A stretch of DNA of 64,000 bases, from contig JADJPL010000008.1 in NCBI GenBank assembly GCA_016713275.1, forward strand, positions 62,001 through 126,000, in the 5' to 3' direction. The notes under the pieces were generated by a model. It was not told where the DNA came from and did not search any database. It saw only the letters and a program-made list of their open reading frames with translations. Position 1 is the stretch's first letter; each line of letters starts with the position of its first letter. Positions 45,961 to 56,310 of the stretch are shown in pieces. The translations under genes and the position numbers were made by a program. This stretch comes from Haliscomenobacter sp. GTDB taxonomy: Bacteria > Bacteroidota > Bacteroidia > Chitinophagales > Saprospiraceae.

Positions 45961-48814
45961 ATGGATATGCCCCCCCTGGATACCTTCTTCCGGTCTGCCT
46001 CCCGGCTGGCCCTCCTGCTGGTTTTGCCCTGTTGGGCTTCTTCGCTGAGCGCGCAGTCCGTGGGGCGCGTTACGCTATCGGGCCCTGGCCTTCAGATACG
46101 CGAGGTCCAAACCAGCCAAGGGCCTCTGGCATTCAAAGCGCCGGTTCCGCTCTTTTCCCTGGTCGTCGATGGAACACGCTATGCCAGCACCTCCGCTGCC
46201 AGGGTCAAAACGGCTGGAGACACGCTCGTTGTCCGCCTTGCCGGTTTAGAGGTTACCGTGATCCCCACCCTACCCTACCAACCCGGCTGCCGGTACGCCG
46301 TCATTTTGAAAAATCCTTCCTCAAAAGACACCCTAACCCTGGAAAACTTCGTCCCCCTGGGCGAATCCACCGACAAGGTCTACCTCACCGGTTTAGGCAA
46401 GCACGGGCTCTCCCGAACCCACCTGTTCCGGCCGGGCCTGGCGCCGGTCAACGTAATCGTTCCCGACAATGCGTGGGAACTGGGGTATGCCGGGATCGAA
46501 CTTCCCGGGGCCAATATCTGCGCGCTGAGCCGCCGAATCCGCTGGGACGGGAACGCGCGCCGCCGCCGCTTCGAAACCCTCCTGTATCCGGGCGGGACGG
46601 TAACCTACCACCTCTGGGCGGATACGTATACCGGCGCCTGGCAGGAAGGCCTGCGCCGCATGTTCCAGGAGCGCTACCTCTACGATCTGGAAGGCGCTGA
46701 ATTCGACGAAACGCTTTACCACCGCCCCGACCTGAAGTGGATACGCCACGCCTATGCTATGCACCTGATCATGGGCTGGGACCGCGACTTCTACGACCCC
46801 CAAACCCAAACGTACCAGCTGGAATCCTTCCTCCAGCGCATGACCCCCCTGCTCGGAGGAACCGACGTCGTAGGCATTTGGCCCAACTGGCCCATGCTGG
46901 GCCTCGACCAGCGCAACCAATGGGATCTTATGCGGGCCCTCCCGGGCGGCCCCGATAAAGTGCGCGAGCAAGCCGAAATGAGCCGCCGGCATGGCGCCCG
47001 GTTCTTCATCAGCTACAACCCCTGGGACGAAAGCACCCGCTGGGAAGACCACCATGCCGGCATGTCGGACATGATCCGCGACGTCGCCGCCGACGGGGTA
47101 GTGCTCGACACGGAGGGAAAATCCAGCCCCGAACGGCAAGCTGCAGCAGACCGGGTCCGCCCCGGCGTCATCATGTACAGCGAAGGCATGGCGGTACCCA
47201 AAGACATGCCTTCCATCGTTTCGGGCAGGGTACACAATGCGCTTTATTATCCTCCTTTGCTCAACCTGAATAAGTTTATCCGCCCCGACTTCGCTATTTT
47301 TCGGGTCGCTGAATTATTCAAGGAGCCGATCCGCAGGGAGTTTATCCTCTCGCTGTTTAACGGGTACGGCACGGAAATCAACCAGTTCCAGCCTGGCCGG
47401 CCAGAATGGGTGGAGGAACAATACCTGTTCTGGGGAAGGATTTTGATGGCCCAGCGATCCAACGCCTCCCTCTTTACGGAGCCAAGGTACTTGCCCCTTA
47501 TTCCCACCCTGACCGACAGCGTCTATGTCAACCAATGGCCGGGAGCGGAGAAAACGGTTTTCACGCTCTTCTCTCTCAAGCCCGAAGGATTTTCCGGGGA
47601 TTTATTCCGCACGCAGGCCAAACCCGGATACCACGTCGTCGATCTGTGGAACCACGAAGAACGAACGCCTGTGGAACAAAACGGGCAGTGGATCATCCCG
47701 GCCGATTTGGAAGGGTTTTCCCGCAAGTGGCTGGGGACCAATAACGAAGGCGCAGCGGGAGTCCTCGCGATCCTGCCGGAAGTGCTGTCGGTAACCCGTC
47801 AAGGAGATGCGTTGCAGGTTCAGGCATCCCGGGGCGACCGCATCCGGATTTGGGCGGGGATGCCAGATTACCGCAAAACGCCCGCGTATTACAGTATCGG
47901 GAAGCAGGAAATCAGCCTGTATCAGACCTTCGGCCGCTTTGAAGGGAACATCGTGGTTCAGGCGCTCGAAAACGGCGAATTACTCGACGAACGCATCGTA
48001 TGGATCGAACCCAGCGAAGCCCGCCGGATTAGTGAAAGCAAGCGCACCCTTCCGGCGGATGAAGCTCCCATGGGTATGGCGCGCATCCCCGCCGGAAAAT
48101 TTACCATGCGCGTCGTTTACGGAGATAACTTTATCCCCCATCCCAAAGACTATCCCAAAGGAGAAGTAGCCGTCAGGGGTTTTCATGGACAAACATCCGG
48201 TCACCAACGCCCAGTTCCGGGAGTTTTTGAACGAAAGCGGATACGTTCCGGCAGACCCCTCCGGTTTTCTGAACCATTGGAAAAACGGACAAATCCCCCC
48301 TGGGCAGGAGCAATTCCCCGTCGTTTTTGTCAGCTACGAGGACGCCCAGGCTTATGCGCAATGGGCAGGCAAGCGGCTGCCTACCGAGCTCGAATGGCAG
48401 TACGCCGCCCAAACCTCCGATGGCCGGGAATGGCCCTGGGCAAAAGAGGCCAACGTGAAGCGGGAAGCGCAGGTGATTACCAATACCCTGACCGTGTCCA
48501 AACTCCAGGTGGATTCCAGCTTGTGCAACACCGGCAATGGCAAGCTTTATGCGGTGGGCAGTTATCCTAAGGGCGCAAACCCGTATGGGCTACAAGATCT
48601 GGTCGGTTGCGTCTGGCAACTTACCAACGACGTGTACCTCAACGGCGCCAACACCTTTCTGATCCTCAAAGGCGGAAGCTATTACCTGCCTGCCAGCAGC
48701 TGGTGGTACGTGGAAGGAGGGCCCCGGGAATTGACCTATTCCCAGAAGCTCATGCGCATCGGCCCGGGGTTTGAGCGCAATGCGACCACGGGATTCCGCT
48801 GCGTGAAGGATTGA
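45961..48814 (+). CDS. Glycoside-hydrolase-like TIM-barrel protein fused to an FGE-type (SUMF1-like) domain, frameshift at 48180
   Basis: About 951 residues. The signal peptide is LALLLVLPCWASSLSAQ. A beta-sandwich (residues ~35-230) precedes a TIM-barrel-like region with HLIMGWDRDFYDP, DVVGIWPNWPMLGLDQRNQW, FFISYNPWDESTRWEDHH and DGVVLDTEGKSSP; the Asp/Glu-rich strand ends suggest glycosidase activity, family not identified. The T-run at 48180-48183 is one base short. The continuation FMDKHPVTNAQFREFL opens an FGE-type domain (VSYEDAQAYAQWAGKRLPTE ... GFERNATTGFRCVKD). The Cys pair of true formylglycine-generating enzymes is missing (GGSYYLPASSWWYVEGG). Divergent from the ROK gene. Confidence 0.8.
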
Positions 48815-48821
48815 ACGGCGC

Positions 48822-51335
48822 TTAAATATAGAACGTGAACATCGCCCGCAGGGAAAGCGGAACCGCGTAGCGGTTGCGCAGGTAATTCATTCTCCAGGTC
48901 GCATCGATGCGGAGGATTTTGAAGATATTCTCAATCCCCAGGCCGGCTTCCAGCAAGGGGCCCCGATCGAACGCGCCATAATAGACGCCTTCCCCGGGCC
49001 TGGGGTTTTGCCCGAAATCCGGGTAGGTGCGGTCGTAATGATTCAGCCGGTTGGCCTCTTCGTTCTTTTTGCTTAATACCCCGTAAGCCATCCGGATGGT
49101 CGCCACTTCCCGCCATTTGAGCTTGCGAAACAAGGGGATGCGGTTGAGAAAGAAACCGTCGAAGTGATGCACCACCAGCGCGTCGACGTAGCGGTCGCTG
49201 ACGAATTCGTACCGGGCCATCGTATTGAAGGCATTGCCCTGATAAAAATACGTTTCATTGGCGGTGGGCGAATGGAGCAACAGGTACGGAAGCGTATTGG
49301 TAATCGCTCCGGCGTTAATCTGGTACCGCAACCACCCCATTGGCGGAACATTGAACCACTGGCTCATCTGAAGGCCCACATGGTGGTAGTATTTTTCTTT
49401 GCCATATTTCCCCAGGATGTAAAAGGGTTCGAAAACCGGCCGGGAATCTTCATATCCCACGCTGGAACGGGAAAAATTGGATTCGACGAAAATTTCTGCC
49501 GGAGAATGCCGAAACCGGATCTGGAGTTCGGCGCTTTCAATAACCTGGTTTACCCCGTCCCGGCCAGGCCCCTGGAAATAGAAATTGAATCCCTGGCCAT
49601 CTTTGGCATACGGCTCAGGCGCTGCCAAGTGGAGTTGCAGGAAAGAGGTCCACCCATTGGGAAGGTCTTCCTCCCAATAGGCTTTGGCCTGCTTGGTATA
49701 CATGAGTTTTGGGGATCTTCCGGCGGTAAGCCCGGCGAAGAAGTTGTCCTCGCTGATCTCCCCGCTGCTGGAAAAATTGAGTTCCAGATCGTCTTTATAC
49801 GAAACCCGGTAGGTCGTCCAGGGGCGTTTGGAAGGCTGCCAGTGGACGTGTCCTCCGAATTTCCAGCGCCGGTCGTCTGTACCATAAGCAGTATAGCCGT
49901 AGATCCATACTTTTTTGCTGAACGCATAACTGCTCCCCATCCCGAAGCGAATCCGGCTGCCTTCCACCGAGTTTTTGCTGTACGTAGATGCCACTGGCCC
50001 AAACTCCACCTTCCCCCAGGGCAAATAGCCGGTACCGGCCACGTAGGCAATGGATTTGAACCGCCGGTACGCTTCCGATTTCCCGATGCTGTCGACCATG
50101 CCGTATACCTTCGCTTCCCGTTCCGCAAGGGGTTCCGGACGATGGACGGCCCAATAGGTTTCGTCGCGGTCGAGCGTCGCCGGATCAAACATCCGGGCAT
50201 CTGGTTCCCGCACCGGTCCGGAAGGCCCGGCCAGGGAACAGTTGCGAAAATAGTTGGATTTCCGGGCAATAACCCCAGGTATGGACGTTTTCTCCGCCAC
50301 CTGGTATTCCAGCAAGGTATGTTCCCGCACGGGGGCCCAAATCGAATCCGCAGTGCGCTGAAACTCCAGACTGACCTCAATCCGCTCCAGCAGGTTGATG
50401 TTGACATCCGGGCTTTTGGCCATCTGAAGCCGTTTGACGGCGAAGGTCTGGGCGTCGATCCAGCATTCGCCGTTGAAGGTATTCTCTTGTTTGCGCCGGG
50501 GCTTGAATTTCAGCTTATACGTCCAGCGGCCGTCTATTTCCAGGCTGTCGAGCAGGTAGTATTCGTAATTGGCGAGCGCGTGGTCGCTCAACGGGCTGGC
50601 AAACGCTTTTTCCATGACGTTCAGCCAGTTGGAATAAATATCGAATTGGTCGTGCACCAGGTTAAGGAACCGAATCACCGATTCGTTGCCGATATTGGAC
50701 ACCCGGCGGGCTATGGGCAAATCGATGGTTTGCCCTTCCGAGCGGTATATTTGGCGCAACTCCTCCGAGAGGTACGCCGGCAGGAAAGGCTTTTGTTCGG
50801 TCGTACTGTCGATATGGGAAAACACGAATTCAAACGGCTTCAGCAAATCGTTTCGGATCAGTCCTTGGGGAAGGCCCACCACGTCCATTTCCAGTTTGGA
50901 ATATTTTTCCGCCGAGAAAGAAGGGAGGCTCAGGTAGTTGTTCGCTTCTTTTGCCCCAATCACTTTCCTCATCAGGACGACGGCGGGGTTTTCGCCAGCC
51001 AGCACCACCACCTCGTTGAGGTCGACGGCAGAAGGCTCCAGACGGATGAACAACCGCACGCTATCCCCCGCAGGCACTTTTTGGGAAAAGGCATTATACC
51101 CGATCGCAGAAACCTCCAACCGGGTTCCTTTTGACCGGTCGAATCCAAATTCAAATACGCCTTCTACATCCGTCATCGTTCCCGTAGACGGCGACTCCGG
51201 CAGGTAGACGTTGGCGAAAAGGACCGGCTCGCCGGTCCGGGCATCCGTTACGCGGCCGGATACCCATACCCGCTGGCCCGTCAATCCAGCTACCTGGGCA
51301 AAACATAAAATGGAAAAAAGGATAAAGCGTTTCAT
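48822..51335 (-). CDS. DUF5686 outer-membrane protein with carboxypeptidase-like regulatory domain
   Basis: 837 residues. The signal FILFSILCFAQVAGLTGQ is followed by an N-terminal CarboxypepD_reg-like beta-sandwich (GRVTDARTGEPVLFANVYLP, FDRSKGTRLEVSAIGYNAFS; ~20-105). A DUF5686 barrel covers most of the rest (SAEKYSKLEMDVVGLPQGLI, ISNIG-type strands, C-terminal YAVPLSLRAMFTFYI ending in an aromatic residue). The family is large in Bacteroidota and of unknown function, probably an outer-membrane pore or assembly factor. It ends 7 bp from the convergent glycosidase-FGE gene. Confidence 0.9.
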   Translation of the reverse strand: MKRFILFSILCFAQVAGLTGQRVWVSGRVTDARTGEPVLFANVYLPESPSTGTMTDVEGVFEFGFDRSKGTRLEVSAIGYNAFSQKVPAGDSVRLFIRLEPSAVDLNEVVVLAGENPAVVLMRKVIGAKEANNYLSLPSFSAEKYSKLEMDVVGLPQGLIRNDLLKPFEFVFSHIDSTTEQKPFLPAYLSEELRQIYRSEGQTIDLPIARRVSNIGNESVIRFLNLVHDQFDIYSNWLNVMEKAFASPLSDHALANYEYYLLDSLEIDGRWTYKLKFKPRRKQENTFNGECWIDAQTFAVKRLQMAKSPDVNINLLERIEVSLEFQRTADSIWAPVREHTLLEYQVAEKTSIPGVIARKSNYFRNCSLAGPSGPVREPDARMFDPATLDRDETYWAVHRPEPLAEREAKVYGMVDSIGKSEAYRRFKSIAYVAGTGYLPWGKVEFGPVASTYSKNSVEGSRIRFGMGSSYAFSKKVWIYGYTAYGTDDRRWKFGGHVHWQPSKRPWTTYRVSYKDDLELNFSSSGEISEDNFFAGLTAGRSPKLMYTKQAKAYWEEDLPNGWTSFLQLHLAAPEPYAKDGQGFNFYFQGPGRDGVNQVIESAELQIRFRHSPAEIFVESNFSRSSVGYEDSRPVFEPFYILGKYGKEKYYHHVGLQMSQWFNVPPMGWLRYQINAGAITNTLPYLLLHSPTANETYFYQGNAFNTMARYEFVSDRYVDALVVHHFDGFFLNRIPLFRKLKWREVATIRMAYGVLSKKNEEANRLNHYDRTYPDFGQNPRPGEGVYYGAFDRGPLLEAGLGIENIFKILRIDATWRMNYLRNRYAVPLSLRAMFTFYI

Positions 51336-51514
51336 GGGAAAAATTTTCGGGTGAAAGATGCGACGTTTCGGGGTTTACGGGTGGTGCGTGGGGGCGTAGC
51401 GAAGTAGCGGGGTGGCAAATCTTGTAGCGGGTCGCAAAACCCTGGAGCAAGCATGTACAGACCGAAGGGTTTTTGGGCTTCATGCAAGGCATCACTGTAC
51501 TTAGAGCATGAGTT

Positions 51515-51600
51515 CTCCCCCTTTGAAGGGGGTCGGGGGGATGAAACCATTCATCAGCATCCCGGGAATTTCATCCCCCTAACCCCCTTCAAAGGGGGAA
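51515..51600. repeat. Family A palindromic core
   Basis: CCCCCTTTGAAGGGGGTCGG and GGGATGAAACC are mirrored by TTTCATCCCCCTAACCCC and CTTCAAAGGGGG around a short spacer, forming a long hairpin. It lacks the outer GAAGCTATCTCAAAA ends of the full copies. The rest of 51336-51743 holds GTAGCGAAGTAGCGG-type low-complexity words and no gene. Confidence 0.75.
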
Positions 51601-51743
51601 AGTTGCTTCGTCAAAGTTTGCCAGAGGGGACGGGCTACGGAAAGCAAGTTCAAGTGGGTGTGTTGAGTACAGGCCAGTTAGTGTGTATACCCCCAGCAAA
51701 GTGGAGGGGTGTGAACACCCCAACGCCTAAACGCCCTAACTTC

Positions 51744-52178
51744 CTAACGCTTCAACGATAACGAATTAATACAATATCGCAGCCCGGTAGGCTTGGGGCC
51801 ATCGGGGAAGACATGCCCCAAATGAGCGTCGCACGCATTGCATTGCACTTCCACCCGGCGCATGCCGTAGCTGGTATCTGCCAGATACTTAATGGCATTT
51901 TCGGCGACCGGGAAAGCGAACGAAGGCCACCCGGTGCCGCTGTCGAATTTTTCCCGGGAGTCGAATAATACTGTACCGCAGCATGCGCAGGCATAGAGGC
52001 CGGGGTCGTGGGCTTCGCAGTATTCGCCGCTATACGGCCGCTCTGTGGCATGCTGGCGCGTAATGCGGAACTGGTCCGGCGTTAGCAGGGCAGCCCATTC
52101 CGCGTCGGTTTTGTCCACCCGGCGATCGGGCGCCGGGTTTCCGTTCCGGGTCCTTTCCAGGACGGTGTTCCAGTTCAT
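51744..52178 (-). CDS. msrB: Peptide-methionine (R)-S-oxide reductase
   Basis: 144 residues. Reduces methionine-R-sulfoxide in proteins. The two zinc Cys pairs are in YACACCGTVLFDS and CNACDAHLGHVFPDG; the catalytic Cys is in GLRYCINSLSL; FDSGTGWPSFAFPV is the substrate-binding region. There is no signal peptide, so it is cytoplasmic. Complete and single-domain. Divergent from the second sulfatase (72 bp). Confidence 0.96.
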   Translation of the reverse strand: MNWNTVLERTRNGNPAPDRRVDKTDAEWAALLTPDQFRITRQHATERPYSGEYCEAHDPGLYACACCGTVLFDSREKFDSGTGWPSFAFPVAENAIKYLADTSYGMRRVEVQCNACDAHLGHVFPDGPKPTGLRYCINSLSLKR

Positions 52179-52250
52179 CAGTCGGATTTTTTAGGGGAAC
52201 AGGATTCCGTAGCCGATAGTTTTCTGATTTGGGAAAATACCGCTATTTTC

Positions 52251-53708
52251 ATGAAGCGTAATAACTCTAAAAATATGCACTTCCTGAAAATCCTCTCCCT
52301 TTCCTTGCTCGCGTTGGTTCCGTTGTCGAAGCGGGTGGCAGAAAAGCCGAACGTCGTGCTGATCTTTATCGACGATATGGGATACGGCGATCTTTCCTGT
52401 TACGGCGCCCTGTTCCATACCCCGCAAATCGACCGGATGGCGGCGGAGGGGATGCGGTTTACCCAGTTTTATTCGGCGCAAGGGGTATGCAGCGCTTCCC
52501 GGGCGGCGTTGATGACCGGGTGTTACCCCAACCGCATCGGCATCCACGGCGCGTTGTTCCCTGCCTCCACCAATGGGATTCACGAGAATGAAAAGACCAT
52601 GGGGGAGCTATTCAAAGAAGCGGGATATGCCACCGCCATTTATGGCAAGTGGCATTAGAGACACCACACGCCATTCCTGCCGCTTCAGCACGGGTTTGAC
52701 GAATATGTGGGCATACCCTATTCCAATGATATGTGGCCGGTAGATTTCAGCGGGGCGCCGGTTACCGACCCCAAACAAAACAAAGGCTGGTATCCCGTAC
52801 TGCCTCTGATTGAGGGAAATACCGTAGCCAAGGAAATCCGCACGCTGACGGATCAGGATAGCCTGACGTCGCTTTACACGGAGAAAGCAGTGGATTTCAT
52901 CCGGAGGAACCGAAAAAAGCCTTTTTTCCTGTACCTGCCCCATTCCATGGTACACATCCCGCTGGGCGTTTCTGAAAAATTTCGGGGAAAAAGCGGCTGG
53001 AGCATGTACGCGGATGTGGTTCAGGAGGTAGATTGGTCCGTAGGACAGATCCTGGCAACGCTGAAAGAGCTCAAACTGGACGACAACACCATCGTGGTGT
53101 TCACCAGCGATAACGGCCCCTGGCAAAATTTCGGCGACCATGCCGGGTCTGCGGCCGGGCTGAGAGAAGCGAAAGGAAGCAGCTTCGAAGGGGGAGTCCG
53201 GGTGCCCTGTATCGTGCGCTGGCCGGGAAACATTCCCGCCGTAAACGTCTGCAACCGCTTGGCAACGACGATGGACCTGTTTCCCACCCTGGCGGAAATC
53301 TGCGGAGGGAAACTTCCCAGCCACCCCATCGACGGGGTAACCATTCGGTCGCTCTGGAATGGCGACCAGGAAGCCGAACCCAGAAAAACGTTTTACTACT
53401 ATTACCAGCGAAACAGCCTGGAAGCCGTTCGCGACCGGCGCTGGAAACTCGTGCTGCCGCATAAATTTGTCTCTTACGCCCCGCTGCCCGGCAACGGCGG
53501 TTTTCCGGGGTCCACCGTCACCGATTCGACCGGATTGGCGCTTTACGACCTCTACCGGGATCCGGGGGAACGGTACGACGTGCAGGCGCTCTATCCGGAA
53601 GTGGTAAAAAACCTGCTTCAAACTGCCGAAGAAGCAAGGAACGACCTGGGCGACGACCTGACCAAGCGAACCGGCTCGGGGGTTCGCCCGTCGGGACAAC
53701 TCAAGTAA
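52251..53708 (+). CDS. Secreted sulfatase (S1 family) with in-frame TAG at 52656
   Basis: About 485 codons with a signal peptide (FLKILSLSLLALVPLSK). Motifs: NVVLIFIDDMGYGDLSCYG (metal Asp pair), CSASR with the formylglycine Cys in GVCSASRAALMTG, then ATAIYGKWH interrupted by TAG. Beyond the stop, HHTPFLPLQHGFDEY continues in the same frame with VFTSDNGPWQNFGDHAGSAA and the C-terminal DLYRDPGERYDV. The expected GKWHLGHH needs changes at TAG and the next codon, so either a true nonsense mutation or a small local error. Arylsulfatase A-like architecture; substrate unknown. Needs a sulfatase maturase not present in the window. Confidence 0.88.
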
Positions 53709-53718
53709 GCAATTCCGA

Positions 53719-54419
53719 TTATTTCGGATAAGGGAGGTGCAGGCCGCATTCCGTTTTCTCCATCCCTGCCCATCGGCCGGTCCGCCCCTCTCCTTTCCGG
53801 GTGCACTGCACGCAGCCCACGGAGCCATATCCCATTTGCTCCAGCGGATGCGGAGGCAGATCGTATATGTCGCCATACAGCCGGAAGCGCTCGGAGGTGA
53901 CGTCGATCAAAGGATGGAATTTGGAGATTCCCCCTGCTTTCCTCCAGGGACGTGGAGGTGGGAACGGTTGGTATTCTGAAAACCCATCAACCCCGAGATC
54001 CAGATCCGGTGGCCTGGCTTAACTGCCTCCAACGGCAGGACCTTGTTTGCCAAACAACAGCGGTCGGGGTCGTTGATCCACCATTGTTCTTCTTTCGATT
54101 GGGCGTTCTCCGAAGGCAAGGGAAGGATGTCCACCACATTAAGGCGGTATAAATCCGTCAGATAGCGTTTATATTCCAGGGTTTCCGGAAAAAGAAAGGT
54201 CGTATCGATGAAATAGACCGTCTGCCGGGGCTGAACCTGGCTGATCAGATACAGCAACAGCGCCGAACTCGTACCAAACGAAGACGTGACCAATACCTCC
54301 TCCGGAGGAAAAAGCTGATACAGTTGCACCAGCCGGTGATAAGGCGACAGCGGGGTAAACCGGTCGTTGAGGGAATCCGGCTTGGGCGCGCTTTGGACTT
54401 GTGCACTTCCCATACGCAT
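53719..54419 (-). CDS. cysH: CysH-type adenylyl-sulfate reductase, frameshift near 53945
   Basis: The first frame (MRMGSAQVQSAPKPDSLNDR) contains VLVTSSFGTSSALLLYLISQ, the PP-loop-like region, FIDTTFLFPETLEYKRYL, and DRCCLANKVLPLEAV with the first Cys pair. A one-base deletion near 53945 shifts the frame; restoring one G joins GGKAGGISKFHPLIDV to the second frame with GYGSVGCVQCTRKGEGRTGRW and ECGLH (second C-x-x-C and catalytic Cys). The CC...CxxC set indicates a [4Fe-4S] APS reductase rather than a PAPS reductase. About 234 residues. It reduces activated sulfate for cysteine synthesis, and is convergent with the sulfatase. Confidence 0.92.
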
Positions 54420-54715
54420 CTCAGGATTTTTTCAACTCCTATTAAATCAATAGGATTTATATGCAATGATGGGATTTGTTTGGGAATCCTGCAAGTTAAA
54501 GGCGTTTTTTTTGTTTACTTCCTATGAAACGGCAATAAAAAGGACATGCAGAACCTTTATTACCCTGGGTTTCGCCAAACAAGCAATTATTAACAACCCT
54601 TTAACAAACAACCAGTTAAACCCTTGATACGCCCTATAGTCCAATCCGTCGTATATTGCAAAACCGTGTTCTGTAGAAAACCAATTCATTCACCTTAAAG
54701 TAAAAAGTGTTCGTT
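54420..54715. promoter_or_regulatory. Divergent promoter region between cysH and a small exported protein
   Basis: An AT-rich 296-bp gap. TATATTGC near 54653-54660 resembles a -7 box for the rightward gene. The left half contains runs of A/T and a CCTATTAAATCAATAGG palindrome near 54438-54454, a possible operator. No gene was seen. Confidence 0.45.
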
Positions 54716-55129
54716 ATGAAAACTGCCTTGAATTTTCGGCTTGCTCTGCTCACCCTGGCGTTGTTTGTGGGACAATCCCTGGCCTATTCCCTGAATCCTC
54801 AGCCGGCCCGCTGGGAAAAGCTGGGAACCCGCAAAGTCAATTACGGCCTCGACCGCGACGAGATCATGGTCACCGGCTACGAAGGCCGGTTTACGGCGCT
54901 GAAATTCCGCGTGGAAAAAGGAGGAATTAATATGCACAAAGTCGCCATTCACTATGGCAACGGCGATGTGCAGGAAATCGAAACCCGCAACAATATTCCG
55001 GCCGGCGGAGAATCCCGCCTCATTAACCTCCCGGGCAACCGGCGCATCATTCGCAAAGTCGTTTTCTGGTACGACACCAAAAATTACGCCGGGCAGAAAG
55101 CCACGGTGGAATTGTGGGGTAGACACTAA
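54716..55129 (+). CDS. Small secreted protein, DUF2541-like
   Basis: 137 residues from the ATG at 54716 (upstream in-frame TTG at 54707 not preferred). Signal peptide RLALLTLALFVGQSLAYS. The mature protein is a beta-rich domain: KVNYGLDRDEIMVTGYEGRF, LKFRVEKGGINMHKVAIHYG, VQEIETRNNIPAGGESRLIN and VVFWYDTKNYAGQKATVELW. This matches short periplasmic proteins of the DUF2541 kind, role unknown. It is followed by a giant hairpin, a likely terminator. Confidence 0.75.
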   Translation: MKTALNFRLALLTLALFVGQSLAYSLNPQPARWEKLGTRKVNYGLDRDEIMVTGYEGRFTALKFRVEKGGINMHKVAIHYGNGDVQEIETRNNIPAGGESRLINLPGNRRIIRKVVFWYDTKNYAGQKATVELWGRH

Positions 55130-55140
55130 ATAGGGTGTGA

Positions 55141-55299
55141 GGGGCTGTCTCAAAAGACCGTTCTTCGCCCCTGGCGGCCAAAAAATAGTTTCTTTTTTCA
55201 ATCCTAATAAAAAATTGCTCTGCAACTTTTTATTAGGATTGAAAAAAGAAACTAAAATTTTATACCGGTGGCAAAGAACGGTCTTTTGAGACAGTCCCC
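55141..55299. repeat. Family B giant nested hairpin
   Basis: Outer arms GGGGCTGTCTCAAAAGACCG and CGGTCTTTTGAGACAGTCCC pair over about 25 bp. Inner arms AGTTTCTTTTTTCAATCCTA and TAGGATTGAAAAAAGAAACT pair around GCTCTGC. A diverged copy lies at 58020-58158, and the inner part resembles the hairpin after susD. It separates two convergent genes. Confidence 0.85.
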
Positions 55300-55321
55300 C
55301 ACTTGATTGTAGCCCAACAAA

Positions 55322-55402
55322 AAGCGGAATTTGTTCGCCGTCCCGCAATTAGCGGGATCAGATTCCCAGCGGAACTATTCTGCGGTCCCCCGACCGCAGC
55401 CA
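55322..55402. repeat. Family C element, single copy
   Basis: GCGGGATCAGATTCCCAGCG is followed by GGAACTATTCTGCGGTCCCC and CGACCGCAG, the same tail hairpin as in the other two family C elements. Confidence 0.75.
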
Positions 55403-55409
55403 ACCAGTT

Positions 55410-56231
55410 CTATTTGATCTCCTTCTTTTGCCAGACTTTGCCTTCCCGATCTTCGAGGCGGCCGTTTTTCTTCAGCACGACGGAGCCGGTTACCTCATCC
55501 AGAAGGTTTATTCCATCCAACGATACCAGCGCGGGATTGTCGGTAATCCACATGCCGCCGCGAACTTCCCTTAGTTCCCCAAGGCCCTGCAGCGAACGGA
55601 GGGATTTATTGGCTGCCACGTGCAGGTTGACAAACCATTCCTGGGCATGTCCGATGGTGCGAATCCGTTCAAGGCCTTCCAGGGTCTGGAGCTGATCGTT
55701 GTCAAAAATGGCCACCGCATCGATATGGGTAAGAGGCCCGAGGCCGGCGAGGCTGGTCAGTTGGTCGTTGTTGGAGAGGTAGAAATAGCCCCCCATGGAA
55801 TCCAGGGCGCCCAATCCGTCCAGGCGCTGCAAATAAGGGTTCTGATCGATTGGAATGCCCGCTTTGACTGCACGAATCCGGTGCAGGCCCCGAAGGTCGG
55901 CGATGCGGGTCCCGCTGATCTGCAGTAAGCCATCGATACGGGTCAGGCAGGCTAATTTGGACAGATCGCGAATATCTCTACCGGAAATATCGCCAATCAC
56001 CAGATTGGCATCCAGAATGCCGGTTTCGCAGGAAAACGCGTCCACTTCCGCCTGCGAAGACAAGGTAACGTAGGTCGCCGCCGAATTCCACATGGTGACG
56101 TCGGGCTGGGTTCCCAGAAACGATTCCACCTCTTTGTTGGTCTTCACTTCTTTTTCCTTCGGTTCGACGCAGGCAGTTACGGCCAACACGAGGAATGGAA
56201 CCAGGGTCAGATACAGGCACTTCGTTCTCAT
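55410..56231 (-). CDS. Leucine-rich/receptor-L-like lipoprotein
   Basis: 273 residues. The lipoprotein signal LVPFLVLAVTACVEP has its lipobox Cys at about residue 21. The body contains repeated short strands typical of receptor-L/LRR-like solenoids: DLSKLACLTRIDGLLQISGT, DLRGLHRIRAVKAGIPIDQN, LDGLGALDSMGGYFYLSNND, LAGLGPLTHIDAVAIFDND, LEGLERIRTIGHAQEWFVNL. It probably displays a recognition surface at the outer membrane. No enzyme motif is present. It is convergent with the small exported protein, the family B and C repeats lying between. Confidence 0.82.
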   Translation of the reverse strand: MRTKCLYLTLVPFLVLAVTACVEPKEKEVKTNKEVESFLGTQPDVTMWNSAATYVTLSSQAEVDAFSCETGILDANLVIGDISGRDIRDLSKLACLTRIDGLLQISGTRIADLRGLHRIRAVKAGIPIDQNPYLQRLDGLGALDSMGGYFYLSNNDQLTSLAGLGPLTHIDAVAIFDNDQLQTLEGLERIRTIGHAQEWFVNLHVAANKSLRSLQGLGELREVRGGMWITDNPALVSLDGINLLDEVTGSVVLKKNGRLEDREGKVWQKKEIK

Positions 56232-56310
56232 AGTATTATTTTCTAATGTGTTTCCTGTACAAAATTACGGCATTTTGGGTTAAGGCGCAGGAATAAATCC
56301 AGAACCTACT

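Noticed and set aside
49164..51134. 656-codon open frame antisense to the DUF5686 gene
   Set aside because: The forward (minus) frame has a signal peptide, a known domain and a barrel end; the antisense translation is low-complexity in character.
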